The notes below the pieces were generated by a model. That model had not been told where the DNA came from. It made no database searches and saw only the letters and a program-made list of their open reading frames with translations. Positions 33,841 through 43,700 of a stretch of DNA of 64,000 nucleotides are shown piece after piece. Source of the DNA: Chalara sp. BL73. Taxonomy: Eukaryota > Ascomycota > Leotiomycetes > Helotiales. How positions within the stretch are numbered: the stretch's first letter is position 1; each line of letters starts with the position of its first letter. A program made the translations under genes and the position numbers. The stretch lies in contig CAKJVC010000010.1 in assembly GCA_918026815.1 (NCBI GenBank), positions 1,304,501-1,368,500 of the forward strand. Direction: 5' to 3'.

Positions 33841-34168
33841 GGTCGCAAGCCTGTATCTACTATAGCTGAAATTTAATTTCTCCCGTAAGGACTTTTATTC
33901 CATATCTTGGGTCTTGAACTGGTTTGACGGATCCTGGCTGTTATAGCGACAAAGCGCATCTTAGTATCTATTCTATGCATATTTTGACTCGGCATCACCA
34001 CGGCACTACTTTTGGTATTCCCGCAAGTTGGTATACGAAGGAACAGAAAGGTCATAATCTAATGTTGGGAAAAAGCAGAAAAGACATCCAATGGGGTTTC
34101 TGTGCTATATTGGTGAATGCCTAACCTACCTTTAGACTTCTGCACTCGATTAATTCTCGCGTGTATCT

Positions 34169-34597
34169 TGTCACGATACGTGACCTATATATAGCGGAAT
34201 AGGGAATTGACCTCTCGGTCAATTCAAGTGCCTTTTTGGCCCGTTGGCGCAGCGGTAAAACCTATTTCTATTGCTACCGTTACATGTCTTCTGCTTAAGC
34301 ATTAGCCAATGTCGGCGAATGCTGACCTAATTCCTGCCTAAAAATTGAGCCGTAGAAAACTACACCCTTTGGAGCACCAGGAGCCTGGTAGCGAGTTAAT
34401 AAGTCAGAGATAGCACGTGGCTGGATTCGAGCATTTCTACCTTATTCACGATACTAAGAGCGACGATCAAAACCTTGTGTAACGGCAGCAATGGGAATAG
34501 GATTTACCGCTGCGCCAACGGGCCAAAAAGGCACTTGAATTGACCGAGAGGTCAATTCCCTATTCCGCTATATATAGGTCACGTAGCTACCGTGACA
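34169..34597. mobile_element. Foldback element with about 115-bp inverted repeats and tRNA-like pol III boxes
   Basis: 34169-34286 is inverted at 34480-34597, including TGTCACG ends, ACGTGACCTATATATAGCGG, AATTGACCTCTCGGTCAATT and GGCCCGTTGGCGCAGCGGTA. The arms differ mostly by transitions. GTTGGCGCAGCGGT matches the A box of tRNA promoters. On the minus strand a B-box-like GCTCGAATCC lies about 80 nt further on (34434-34422). No transposase is encoded. It is either a tRNA-derived SINE captured in a foldback, or a foldback element with pol III promoters. Confidence 0.65.
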
Positions 34598-34960
34598 CCT
34601 TGTAAGCAATTTTGATTTGTTAAAAAAGAATAATATAACTTAGTACCTTGTCAACTCAATCTGAAGACTCCAGCAGCTGTCACGACACCCCGGATTCCTA
34701 GCCGAAACTTTCCCAGCCTGAGCCTAGCCGTTGTCTAGCCGTGCCTCGACGGAGAAGTTTCAAACTAGCCAAGCTGTGCCTGGCTAGCCTCGAAAGGAGA
34801 ATCTTTAAATTTTGTAGTCGGAGATCAAGATTTTCGGGGTTTAGAGGAACCTTTTCCCGACTAAGCTTAGAGTACCTATGCCCCGCCTAGAAGCCCTATC
34901 AAGTTGCCTTACCCTTGCCGCACCTGACTTCCAGCTTTGCCTTCCTAGCCTAAGCTAAGG
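34598..34960. other. Intergenic, CTAGCC-rich
   Basis: Short CTAGCC/GCTAGG words recur imperfectly at 34700-34790 and 34950-34975, but no regular period is seen. No gene is recognised. Confidence 0.3.
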
Positions 34961-35866
34961 CTAGGCTAGGTTAGGGAACCGGGGGCGCCGCAAGACACTG
35001 AGTATTGCCGTCGCTGAGATACCATCAACCACAAAACGGATTGACTGTCTTACTCCTATAACACCGTGCTTGTTGGCATCAAACATCATGTCGGCCAGTG
35101 TGCGCTGGATAAGGATTTGGGTGCTAATCGTGTAAGTTACTTGCGTGCTTGCTACCAAGGTAGCCACGAATGTCCCGCTCCCGACGTTTTCTGCGGTTGC
35201 CGTATCAAACTGTCCGGCTCGCAGAAACCCTGTTGTGGCGAACCCATTGCTCAGTCTGAAGGCTATAGCTTCTATCGTCGATGGCTCTGACGGAAACCCT
35301 TCTGTACCGAGTGTAAACGAAGCTGCAGCTATAGCAACGAGAGTAGCGGGCCGATTGTTTTTGAAGGCAAGCCATCTACGATTTATCCCGAGCCGGATAA
35401 GTTTGTACAGTGCACTAATCTGGCGGTCCTCGATAGAAGAGGCGGTGGCGTTTGCTAGCTGTGGTTCCCGGACCTTCAAAGGTATAGGTGGACAGTTCAG
35501 AATGAAGGACTGGATTCCGGGTAAGGCAATAAGTCTGTTACTAACCCTGTCGGACCTGTACTCCATGAACCCCTGGCCTGGGGATCCATTATCGGAACAA
35601 TCCTTTGTACGCCAGGCAAGCATTTGACATGGGGTATTGTCATTGCTGATCCACATCTGGTTGCCTTGAAAGCCGACTGGCTCACAGCTTGTGCCTTGTG
35701 CACCAATAATGGTCAATCCCGATCTCTCAAAAGGCGATTGCGGTATTAGCGCATTTGATATGTCAAAAGTGGCGCAGTGCACATTTATTGCCATGAGCGC
35801 AATCTGTACCAGCCATATTGTATGGTCTTTTGGAACTGCCATAAGACTGTTGTGCCGACTGTGCAT
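34961..35866 (-). CDS. Secreted hypothetical protein with five cysteines in the N-terminal half
   Basis: Single exon, 301 residues from the ATG at 35866; a second ATG (codon 9) gives a more typical signal peptide. The segment HTIWLVQIALMAINVHC is a plausible signal sequence. The mature part has Cys in TSCEPVGF, TPCQMLAW, TKDCSDNG and LNCPP, an Ala-rich centre (LVAIAAASFTLG), and ends LRRPRFPNLA. I do not recognise the family. By size and signal sequence it may be secreted, possibly effector-like, but that is inference. A TATATA box and a run of nine or ten G (plus strand) lie 30-60 bp upstream. The frame is intact despite flanking repeats. Confidence 0.55.
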   Translation of the reverse strand: MHSRHNSLMAVPKDHTIWLVQIALMAINVHCATFDISNALIPQSPFERSGLTIIGAQGTSCEPVGFQGNQMWISNDNTPCQMLAWRTKDCSDNGSPGQGFMEYRSDRVSNRLIALPGIQSFILNCPPIPLKVREPQLANATASSIEDRQISALYKLIRLGINRRWLAFKNNRPATLVAIAAASFTLGTEGFPSEPSTIEAIAFRLSNGFATTGFLRAGQFDTATAENVGSGTFVATLVASTQVTYTISTQILIQRTLADMMFDANKHGVIGVRQSIRFVVDGISATAILSVLRRPRFPNLA

Positions 35867-36013
35867 TGGCGTTAGTTTGTCTATACTGCTCCTGCTTGGG
35901 GGGGGGTGGCGTGTTGGTATATAAAAAGAGTAAGTAATTGATTTTTGACTTAAAGAGTGTTTTGGTTGGAAGAGACACCCTTTATATATAAGAAGTAAAG
36001 CTACTAATTACTA

Positions 36014-36434
36014 GTAAGCTTATAAATAAGCTTATAGGCAAGTATCAGGTGCCATACTGTTATATGTAGTAGGATAGGCTATTTGGCAGGCGACATCGGA
36101 TATTGTACCTTTTTGGCCCGTTTAGTGTAGTGGTTGTCACGGCACGCGCTGTGGATCTACAGATACAGAGGGCAACGGTGGTGCAATACGAGAATCTATA
36201 GCTAAGGAAGGAAGAGGGGGCTCGGGGAGAGCAGGCTATATATACACGAGGAGCTCGGGGAGCTCGCCTAATATGGATCACGTGTGCTTGGGAGCACGCG
36301 ACGTGACAGTGGTAAAGCTTTCCGGCTACAGCATCTGACAGTAAGCTTATAAATAGGCTTATAGGAGCTTATAGGAGCTTATCAATAAGCTTATAGGTAG
36401 GCTTATATGTAAGCTTATAGGTGGGCTTATAATA
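36014..36434. repeat. Degenerate AAGCTTATA tandem tract interrupted by tRNA-like and LTR sequence
   Basis: Units of AGCTTATA with variable spacers occur at 36014-36040 and, as a denser array, at 36341-36434. Between them lie a tRNA-like head (GGCCCGTTTAGTGTAGTGGT at 36116-36134) and the solo LTR at 36135-36308. Confidence 0.6.
36135..36308 (+). repeat. Solo LTR (174 bp) inserted in a tRNA-like A-box
   Basis: It begins TGTCACGGCACGCGC and ends GCACGCGACGTGACA. GTGGT flanks both sides (36130-36134 and 36309-36313). Removing it restores GGCCCGTTTAGTGTAGTGGTAAAG-type sequence, similar to the tRNA-like arm at 34232. A decayed copy is at 50229-50373. Confidence 0.92.
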
Positions 36435-36554
36435 TACATGTAACAAATAGAGGGCAGCAGGAGGGATGCAATATAACAGGTAAAACACGTGACTAGCGAT
36501 GTAGTGGCAACAGTGATGTATTGATATCAAAAGTATGCTTGTGAGTTTAGCAGG

Positions 36555-36705
36555 AAAATTCAAGCTTGCCTTCCTCCAGGGAACTCTAGCTCTTCCTTAT
36601 ATCCCACAACAGTGCGGTGTCTCTTGACCTATGGAACCACCGAGCTCTAGAGGTCGGTATCCCGAAAAGCATTCTATCAATCGGGGCCCACGATAGTTCA
36701 TAGTG
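36555..36705 (+). repeat. Dispersed repeat, partner of 33650-33840
   Basis: It resembles 33650-33840 from CAAGCTTGCCTTCC to GCCCACGATAG. It directly precedes the solo LTR at 36712. Confidence 0.45.
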
Positions 36706-36711
36706 GCCGTA

Positions 36712-36940
36712 TGTAACAACTCAAGCTGAACAGGGATCTCGATCCGTAGATCCAGATGGAAGGACTCAGAGGTGTGAACAACTATCAATTATCAATTATC
36801 ATAACTAAGAGAACAAGCTACGGACAGAAGATAGGAAGGAAAGCAGCGCTCTATATACAGGAACTGGCCGGAGGTCAGTATAAGCGGGCTCTGGGGTGTC
36901 CGGTGATGAGCTCCGTCGAAAAGAGGCCAGGGCCGTGACA
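36712..36940 (+). repeat. Solo LTR-like copy (229 bp) at the 5' edge of an F-box-like pseudogene
   Basis: It starts TGTAACAACTCAAGC and ends GGGCCGTGACA, same family as 27181-27373. Flanks are CCGTA and CGATT, so no duplication is preserved. Coding-like sequence starts directly after its end, so it probably inserted into the gene. Confidence 0.82.
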
Positions 36941-39300
36941 CGATTTGAAGATCGACGCACTGTGCTAGGCACGAACGATGACTTCTGCTATCCGTTTCAT
37001 GCCGCTTGCTGGACTCTACTCAAGGAAAGGGACAAAGAAGGACTTCTTAATCGTAATGTCGAAGCCTTGTTTAGCATATTTCAGAGTGCCTATTATCACG
37101 CCTCTTCTCGTGCCCTGAGGTAGAGACACGACTATCACTTCCAAGATATTTTAAACGCTTACTCAAGCGAAGAAGTCAGAAAAGATTATTAAGAAGACAT
37201 TCATAGCGAAATATAAGTCCAGCGTGGTTTTTTTGGTCGACCTCTCTAACATTTAGCTTCCCGAAAAAAGCGGCATGGAAACAAAGGCAGAGGAGCTTGG
37301 AAGCTTTTTCATCGAACCGAGCACAGCTTCCGATTTCCGAAACCGGCCTGAAGCCAACCTCCAAACCTTGCAATATATTACACTTTTTCCCTGCTGAGAT
37401 CTTTCCGTTGGTTCTGTTTAATATAGACTTTCAAGATGCTTGATCTTTGCTGCAGGCTAGTTAGACGCTTTACAGGAAATACGGCGGGCCGCTAAGCCTG
37501 CCGGCCACGTTCTGAGAGTCTAGGTTTTGGACCCATAACGAGACCGGCTTCGCAAATTCAACCCGTTTGTCGACGAGCCTATGGAAAAACTGGTTCTTTA
37601 CGATCAAATTCGAAATGAGTAATGGCCCTAACAGGATGGGTCTACAAAATCGAAAAAGAATATGGAAACTGGTAGATATTTTGGTGGACCTAAGGTACGC
37701 AACCCAGGATCCAGGCCGCATTTTACGTGGTGAGGCTGTCTTATTCTCAGAACCTCGCTGTTTGGCGACAAGATATAATGTTGAAAGTTGTCGAGAATTA
37801 ACGCAAGTAACTTCAGCTTTCAGTAGTAACTTTTCCAAGTCTCGGTTCTCTTCTGTTGTGCCATCGTATCTTCATTTCTCGAACAGACGACTTATATCTG
37901 GTCTCAGCTTTATGTTCAGCGATGGTAGAACTATCGATATTGAGTATTTTGTTAGCAGGCAGAAAGATCCTATTGGTTCTATCTCTATTACCTGTCTTAA
38001 AGGATTATGGCTAGTCTCTGGCCTGCTAGGACTTGAGGTAATTTCACTCGATGTATACCCGCAGCAATATTTACAAAGCTTCTCGTCTAGCCAGAAAGCT
38101 ATGATCGCCGTGGCAAAGTGAATGTTGAAAGATCTAAGCAGTATTTACCTCGGTCTTGATGTAAGATAGTTTCGATCTATATTTGGCAGGATGTGTCTAG
38201 CGCCCTCAGTTTATACGAATTGTAAGAATTTGTATGAAAGTCAAAAAGAACGAGACCTTGAATAATATTCTTTAGACACCGCCTCACTTATTATTCGCTT
38301 TTTTTTCACTTATTCAGTGTATACACGAAAAAGATGTTGCTGCTTTACGCCGTTTGCAGAATAAGTCATTTTCTCCAGTCTCCGCTATTTATGCTGGTCC
38401 AGAAAATGGAAACCTCGTCGGCATTGTAGTGTTTAGCGCTTTGGGATTGTGTGCTGGCGTTACCGGCATTCGTTTTGTTTATAGTACTGGTGTCGAATAT
38501 ATGTGGGGTTCTGATGATGATGCTGCGTTATTGAGTTTTTTCCTGGGTAAAGAAGAATATTTCGTTAAGGTCACGGTATTTAAGACAGGTTCCTAAGCTT
38601 TTTACTTACAAGAAAGCCGATTTCCTTCTCTATATTGACGTTGACATTCTAATGTTTCGTAATTTACTACAAACTATATTACAAGTGGTCTATTTCCACA
38701 GCTGCTAACTAATCCAGAATCGTCAATAGACTGCGTTTTTTATGAAGCTTCGAGACGGCGGTTATAGAGCTGGTTTTGCGGCAGCTTTTCGGTAAATAGT
38801 TTATATTCTCCTAGTTCAAGACATGAAGTGGCTAATCTCCGCCGCAGGGTCCACGGAAACAATTACATTGCTTTGGGATCGTTTCAACGACTACGGGGAT
38901 CTCTTCCAAGTCGGCCTGGTTACTCCCGAGGACCCTCTTATCTTCTCAAAACCAGCCCCAAGAAATGCCCCTTGGTGGTTTCAAGAGCCACGGCCGGCAG
39001 TGATCTCGCCTCTTGCTTAATAAGGTATACCATTCGGTTCAGGCATCCATAAATCCAGTCATGACAAGGCACCGGCGTGCCGGACAGGTTACTGGGATTC
39101 TCTTCCGCTCGAGCAATGGTAAGAGCCCACCCGAACTCCTCGCCCAATGGCCAGGTCCCGGCAGAACATACGATCTTGAAGAAAACGAACAGATTGTGAT
39201 TTTGGGCTTAAATATGACCGAGCCTACCAACAGACCAAAGGCACGCCCCGGGCTGTTGCAAATCGCAGGAATAACTGGTGACCAAGCGAAAGAGTATTAG
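36941..39300 (+). pseudogene. F-box-like (fungal DUF) gene remnant
   Basis: Pieces in several frames follow the order of a fungal F-box/DUF protein. RFEDRRTVLGTNDDFCYPFH and AACWTLL are at 36947-37120, and FPLVLFNIDFQDA with SLPATF (F-box-like helices) at 37400-37510. ESRFW and WFFTIKFEMS appear at about 37516-37620. RRLISGLSFMFSDGRTIDIE is at about 37890-37950, ITGIRF/VYSTG at about 38460, and AGQVTGILFRSSNGKS with EENEQIVILGL at 39080-39215. A TGA (37513-37515) replaces the Trp expected in ATFW. Frameshifts and a TAG at 37121 also break it. More than one paralogue may be merged here. Confidence 0.55.
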
Positions 39301-39749
39301 CTGGGGGCCGGGCGGCTCGTTTGTTTTTGAAAGAAAGCCTAAAAACGACGAGGATCAGTTGGTAGAAATAATCTAGGACTATAACGCTGTCTTTGACCGG
39401 GTCAAATGTATACATGATAGGTAGAGCAAAATGGCCCATTGAAACACAATCAGATAGACCAGTCTCCTATCATCCTTTTAATTATATCTCCATCTCGAAA
39501 TCCACATCAGAATTCTCTTTTCTTCTGTACTAGCCTCCCCATTTCATTTCCTCCACTAATGACGGTTGCTGGCTCACCGATATCGAACCTTTTTTCCTCC
39601 CTCCCACATCCGCCGTGGCACCAATCTCCTTCGCTCCATCTATTTCATTGTAAACCCATATATACATGCTTGGGATCACCCAGCTAGGTAATTACTCTTT
39701 TCTCATCAACATAAAAAGTACGCCTTATCTTTGACATAGTAGTACGGAT
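39301..39749. other. Intergenic, no supported gene
   Basis: Short frames at 39224-39439 (-) and 39439-39687 (+) lack recognisable motifs. The right part is the 3' flank of the next gene. Confidence 0.3.
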
Positions 39750-40298
39750 TTACGGACTCGTTTGCGACGCCCCAGCTGGAACTGTCGAGTTTAAGACAGG
39801 GATGCTTGAGACCGAACTGCTAGACGACGCGACTCCATGTCCAGCCACTGCCACCGGTGAGTGCCTATAGGTTCCATAGTTCACGGTAGTCGATGCTGAT
39901 AAAGCTGCAGCTGCAATTCCTTGAGGATGGCTTTGGGATAGATTGGATTTGGCGTGATTGTACCATCCTTGAACAGTCTCTGCGTCGTCTATGAGGCGAA
40001 GAGAATTTTCATGCATCGGCTGTATTGCACCTGTAGGGAGTACTTTTTCGTAGAATCTGATATACAGCCCGATTCCGACATCGCCGATTAACATTGCGCC
40101 GTTACCATTAGTCGACTCAGCCATAAAATCATCGAACAAGTTGTAAGCAACTTTGTTAAAGGCTTTGCTTGAGATCTCTTCCCGAGGGCGCTTAACCTCG
40201 TTCATCAATACATCTATCCCCGCCCATCCAGTTGTAAACTCGATATATTTCGATGTTCTGTTGTCAGGCTCGGTCGCCCTCTGTCTTGATTTAGTCAT
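39750..40298 (-). CDS. Small hypothetical protein with Ser/Ala-rich C-terminus
   Basis: Single exon, 182 residues, ATG at 40298. The N-terminal two thirds looks folded and helical (YIEFTTGWAGIDVLMNEVKR, then FNKVAYNLFDDFMAES and GLYIRFYEKVLP). The last 70 residues are low-complexity Ser/Ala/Val. No signal peptide, TM segment or known motif is seen. The family is not recognised. It has normal codon texture compared with the repeats around it, which supports a real gene. Confidence 0.5.
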   Translation of the reverse strand: MTKSRQRATEPDNRTSKYIEFTTGWAGIDVLMNEVKRPREEISSKAFNKVAYNLFDDFMAESTNGNGAMLIGDVGIGLYIRFYEKVLPTGAIQPMHENSLRLIDDAETVQGWYNHAKSNLSQSHPQGIAAAALSASTTVNYGTYRHSPVAVAGHGVASSSSSVSSIPVLNSTVPAGASQTSP

Positions 40299-40366
40299 GG
40301 TTGGGTAATGCTGACTAGCAGGGAAGGCAGCCCACAGAGTGTTCTCATGGAGGTCTTACGCTTGTA

Positions 40367-40620
40367 CAGTAGAAGGCGAATTGGGCGTCGCGAGTTTTTT
40401 TGGTTAATTATTTTTAGCGGGATCTATTTCCAGATACTTGTGGTTGTGCACTTTGGCCCGGTTGTACCTCAAAGGTACCGCTGCTAACCGCAGAGCAGAA
40501 TTGACGGTTTACCTCCCCATCACTCCTCCGATCCTTCCTCTTTCTCTGGCGCTTTCGCGTTGGCGAGTATGGCGCCAAACGAGCTTGTAGGACAGACTTT
40601 TGAGCTGTAATCTATTACAA
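40367..40620 (+). mobile_element. Tc1/mariner-like 5' fragment, copy c
   Basis: It begins CAGTAGAAGGCGAATTGGGC after TA (40365-40366), continues TTTTTAGCGGG and GCAGAGCAGAATTG, and reaches the ATGGCGCCA start region at about 40569 before similarity ends. Confidence 0.62.
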
Positions 40621-40785
40621 ATCTACACGCAATTGAAATGATATAATAAGATCTTACGCATTTCGAGCTGCTCGCTCAAATAAAGTATTATATTCCCCTA
40701 TCTGGATTTTTCGCTATATGGTAAAAAGAAAGTTACTGCCTAGCTATACTAGCATATACACTTGAAACGGCTTCGGTACGAGGCT

Positions 40786-43700
40786 CTAATCAGGTCCAGA
40801 ACCGAATTCCAATCTCGTATACGCATCCGTAAGCAAGTCTAGCGACACAAGTTGACCAGGATTATCTTTTTCGAATAGATCATCCTCCACAGCTACTACA
40901 TGTTCAAGTAGCTGGATTGCTTCTTTTACCATTTCGTTGCCCAGATATGCCCTTGCGAGTTCGTGCTCCGATGCCAGTCGATCATGGTCCTCGTCCGCCA
41001 GCGTCCTTTTCCGTACCGCTACCACTTGCTCGAAGATTTCAATCGCCTCCTTGATCCGTCTGTCGTCCAGGTATGCCCTTGCGAGTGCGTGTTCTGACTT
41101 CAGTCGATCATGGTCCTCGTCCGCCAGCGTCCTTTTCCGTACCGCTACCACTTGCTCGAAGATTTCAATCGCCTCCTTGATCCGTCTGTCGTCCATGTAT
41201 GCCCTTGCGAGTGCGTGTTCTGACTTCAGTCGATCATGGTCCTCGTCCGCCAGCGTCCTTTTCCGTACCGCTACCACTTGCTCAAAAATCTCAGTCGCTT
41301 TTTTGATCCGTCTGTCATCCAGATATGCCCTTGCGAGTTCGTGCTCCGATGCCAGTCGATCATGGTCCTCGTCCGCCAGCGTCCTTTTCCGTACCCTTAC
41401 CACTTGCTCGAAGATTTCAATCGCCTCCTTGATCCGTCTGTCGTCCAGGTATGCCCTTGCGAGTGCGTGTTCTGACGTTAGTCGATCATGGTCCTCGTCC
41501 GCCAGTGTCTTTTTCCGTACCGCTACCACTTGCTCGAAGATTTCAATCGCCTCCTTGATCCGTCTGTCGTCCAGGTATGCCCTTGCGAGTTCGTGCTCCG
41601 ATGCTAGTCGATCATGGTCCTCGTCCGCCAGCGTCCTTTTCTGTACCGCTACCACTTGCTCAAAAATCTCAATCGCCTCCTTGATCCGTCTGTCATCCAA
41701 GTATGCCCTTGCGAGTTCGTGCTCCGATGCTAGTCGATCATGGTCCTCGTCCGCCAGCGTCCTTTTCTGTACCGCCACCACGTGCTCAAAGATTTCAATC
41801 GCCTCCTTGATCCGTCTGTTTTCTAGGTATGCCCTTGCGAGTTCGTGCTCCGATGCTAGTCGATCATGGTCCTCGTCCGCCAGTGTCCTTTTCCGTACCG
41901 CTACCACTTGCTCAAAAATCTCAATCGCCTCCTTGATCCGTCTGTCGTCCAGGTATGCACTTGCGAGTGCGTGTTCTGACGTCAATCGAGAGTCGTCATC
42001 TTCAGTAAAATGCTCCCTCCTCCATTGGCTCGCCGCTTCGAAACATCTAATTGCTTCCTTAAATCGTCTATCCAGATCCAAACACAACCCAACCGTCATA
42101 AACAGATCGTACCTGTCCGCTATTTGACACCAGCTACTTCTATTTAGTACCCGGAGCCCGTGAGGTACATACCCTCTCCATTTTTGGTGCCTCGTCCGAC
42201 CACTAGGGGGGAATGTCTTCTCAATATGACGTATCGCATCTACCGTTGTCTGCTCTATAAGCCCCTCGCTTTCCAGCCATACCCAAGTCGCCACATGCAC
42301 GAGACTATGCATGTCGAATATCTCCTCATCTCCTCGTTGCGAAAGGAAAGCATACCCCCGGAGGGTCCCAATCGCATGCTCCATTTCTTCCTCCGACTCC
42401 ACCTCTGGCAGAATCGACCGCGGGATCGCTTTCGGTTCTATACAGGACACAAACCCTAATATGGACGCTGCAGTCTTGTCAGATCTTTGGATCTGAGCAA
42501 ATGACACAAGCCATGTCGTCGCCACCGCGTTTTGCAAACCTTCGTACCGCGTCCGGTCGTGGAACCCTCGGTTCAATAGGCTCACCTTGCTCTGTTCCGT
42601 TCCTCGCAACAGTACCAGGTATTTTCGAACAGAGATTTGGTTCTGGTTAATATATGCCACCGCCTGAGCAATAGCTAGTGGAAGATACGTAAGTTCCCGA
42701 AGGAGTTCTACAGTTGTTGCCTTATCCTGAAGCAGTTCCTTCCGAGTTATCGATGTCTCCACGAAGGCCGTTGCCTCTTCTTGGGTCATCTCTCGCAGAT
42801 CAATAATATCCCTCCCGGCCACTGCCACAGCCACTTCTCTCGATCGTGTCGTAAATACCACTCGACCACTCTCGCTCTTGGGAAGATATCGATATACGCC
42901 GTGCTTTCCATTCGATCCTATCACTAGCTCCATATCGTCAGCGTTGTCTACGATAAGAAGCCACTTTCCAGCTTTCTCTGAAAGGAGGTGATTGTGAACT
43001 AGATCCTTGATGTCTTCGTCCTCTTTACTTTTTTTTACGCCAAGCTCGTGAGCCAACTCTGCGTACGCCTTCTCAAAACTCGCTTCACTCAGTGCTGCCA
43101 CCCAGAAGATCGAATATTCTTGTTTGTTCGCCTTAACAAAATACGCAAACTGCAATGCAACTTGGGTTTTTCCAATACCCCCCAGACCAACGAGTGCCAC
43201 CGTTTCGCTGTGTTCAATAAATAGCTTCTTGTCGAGTGCCTCGAGTATAGTGGCTCGTCCGACAAACTGTCGATTCTTTCGGAACGGCAAATAGTAACAT
43301 AGTCGGAAGATCGCATCTGATCTATTCGTCAGCAATGCTAGGAGAGGATAAGAGATCATATCCTGGCTGTACTTACTACCGTAAACTCCGTCTGTCTCTG
43401 TCGCCAGAGCTTCTTTGCTTGCTGGTATATCCTGACCTTCCAGCTTTGTTAGATCTGGAATGTACTCAGATCTCATCAGGTTCTACGCACCCGTAGATGA
43501 CGAAGGGACCCACCTCGTCAGGTCTCCAACCAGTCGCTTAAAGCCATTCTCGTTCTCCGTCCTGAACTTAACCATGTCCCTATGGTTAGCGTGCACACTG
43601 ATTAGCATGTAGCCTTCGATCGTCGCCGACTCCTTGGAAACGACTTTGCCAACTACCGGTAGTGGCAGCTCTTCGAAGAAACATGTGATCTCCAGCCGCC

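Noticed and set aside
34230..34290. Genuine tRNA gene at the GTTGGCGCAGCGGT motif
   Set aside because: No complementary acceptor stem or anticodon arm is found at tRNA distance; better explained as tRNA-derived repeat.
34690..34980. Telomere-like repeats from TTAGGG-resembling words
   Set aside because: Only one TTAGGG is present and the CTAGCC words are irregular; not a telomere array.
36014..36434. CRISPR-like array from recurring AAGCTTATA units
   Set aside because: Spacing is irregular, units are 8-14 bp and degenerate, and the genome is eukaryotic; it is a degenerate tandem tract.
36712..36945. Target-site duplication for the LTR at 36712
   Set aside because: Flanks CCGTA and CGATT do not match, so no duplication is claimed.
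40937..42127. A 396-codon plus-strand open frame rich in Ser and Ala
   Set aside because: Antisense shadow of the NLR5 TPR array; no domain, and the minus strand encodes clear TPRs.
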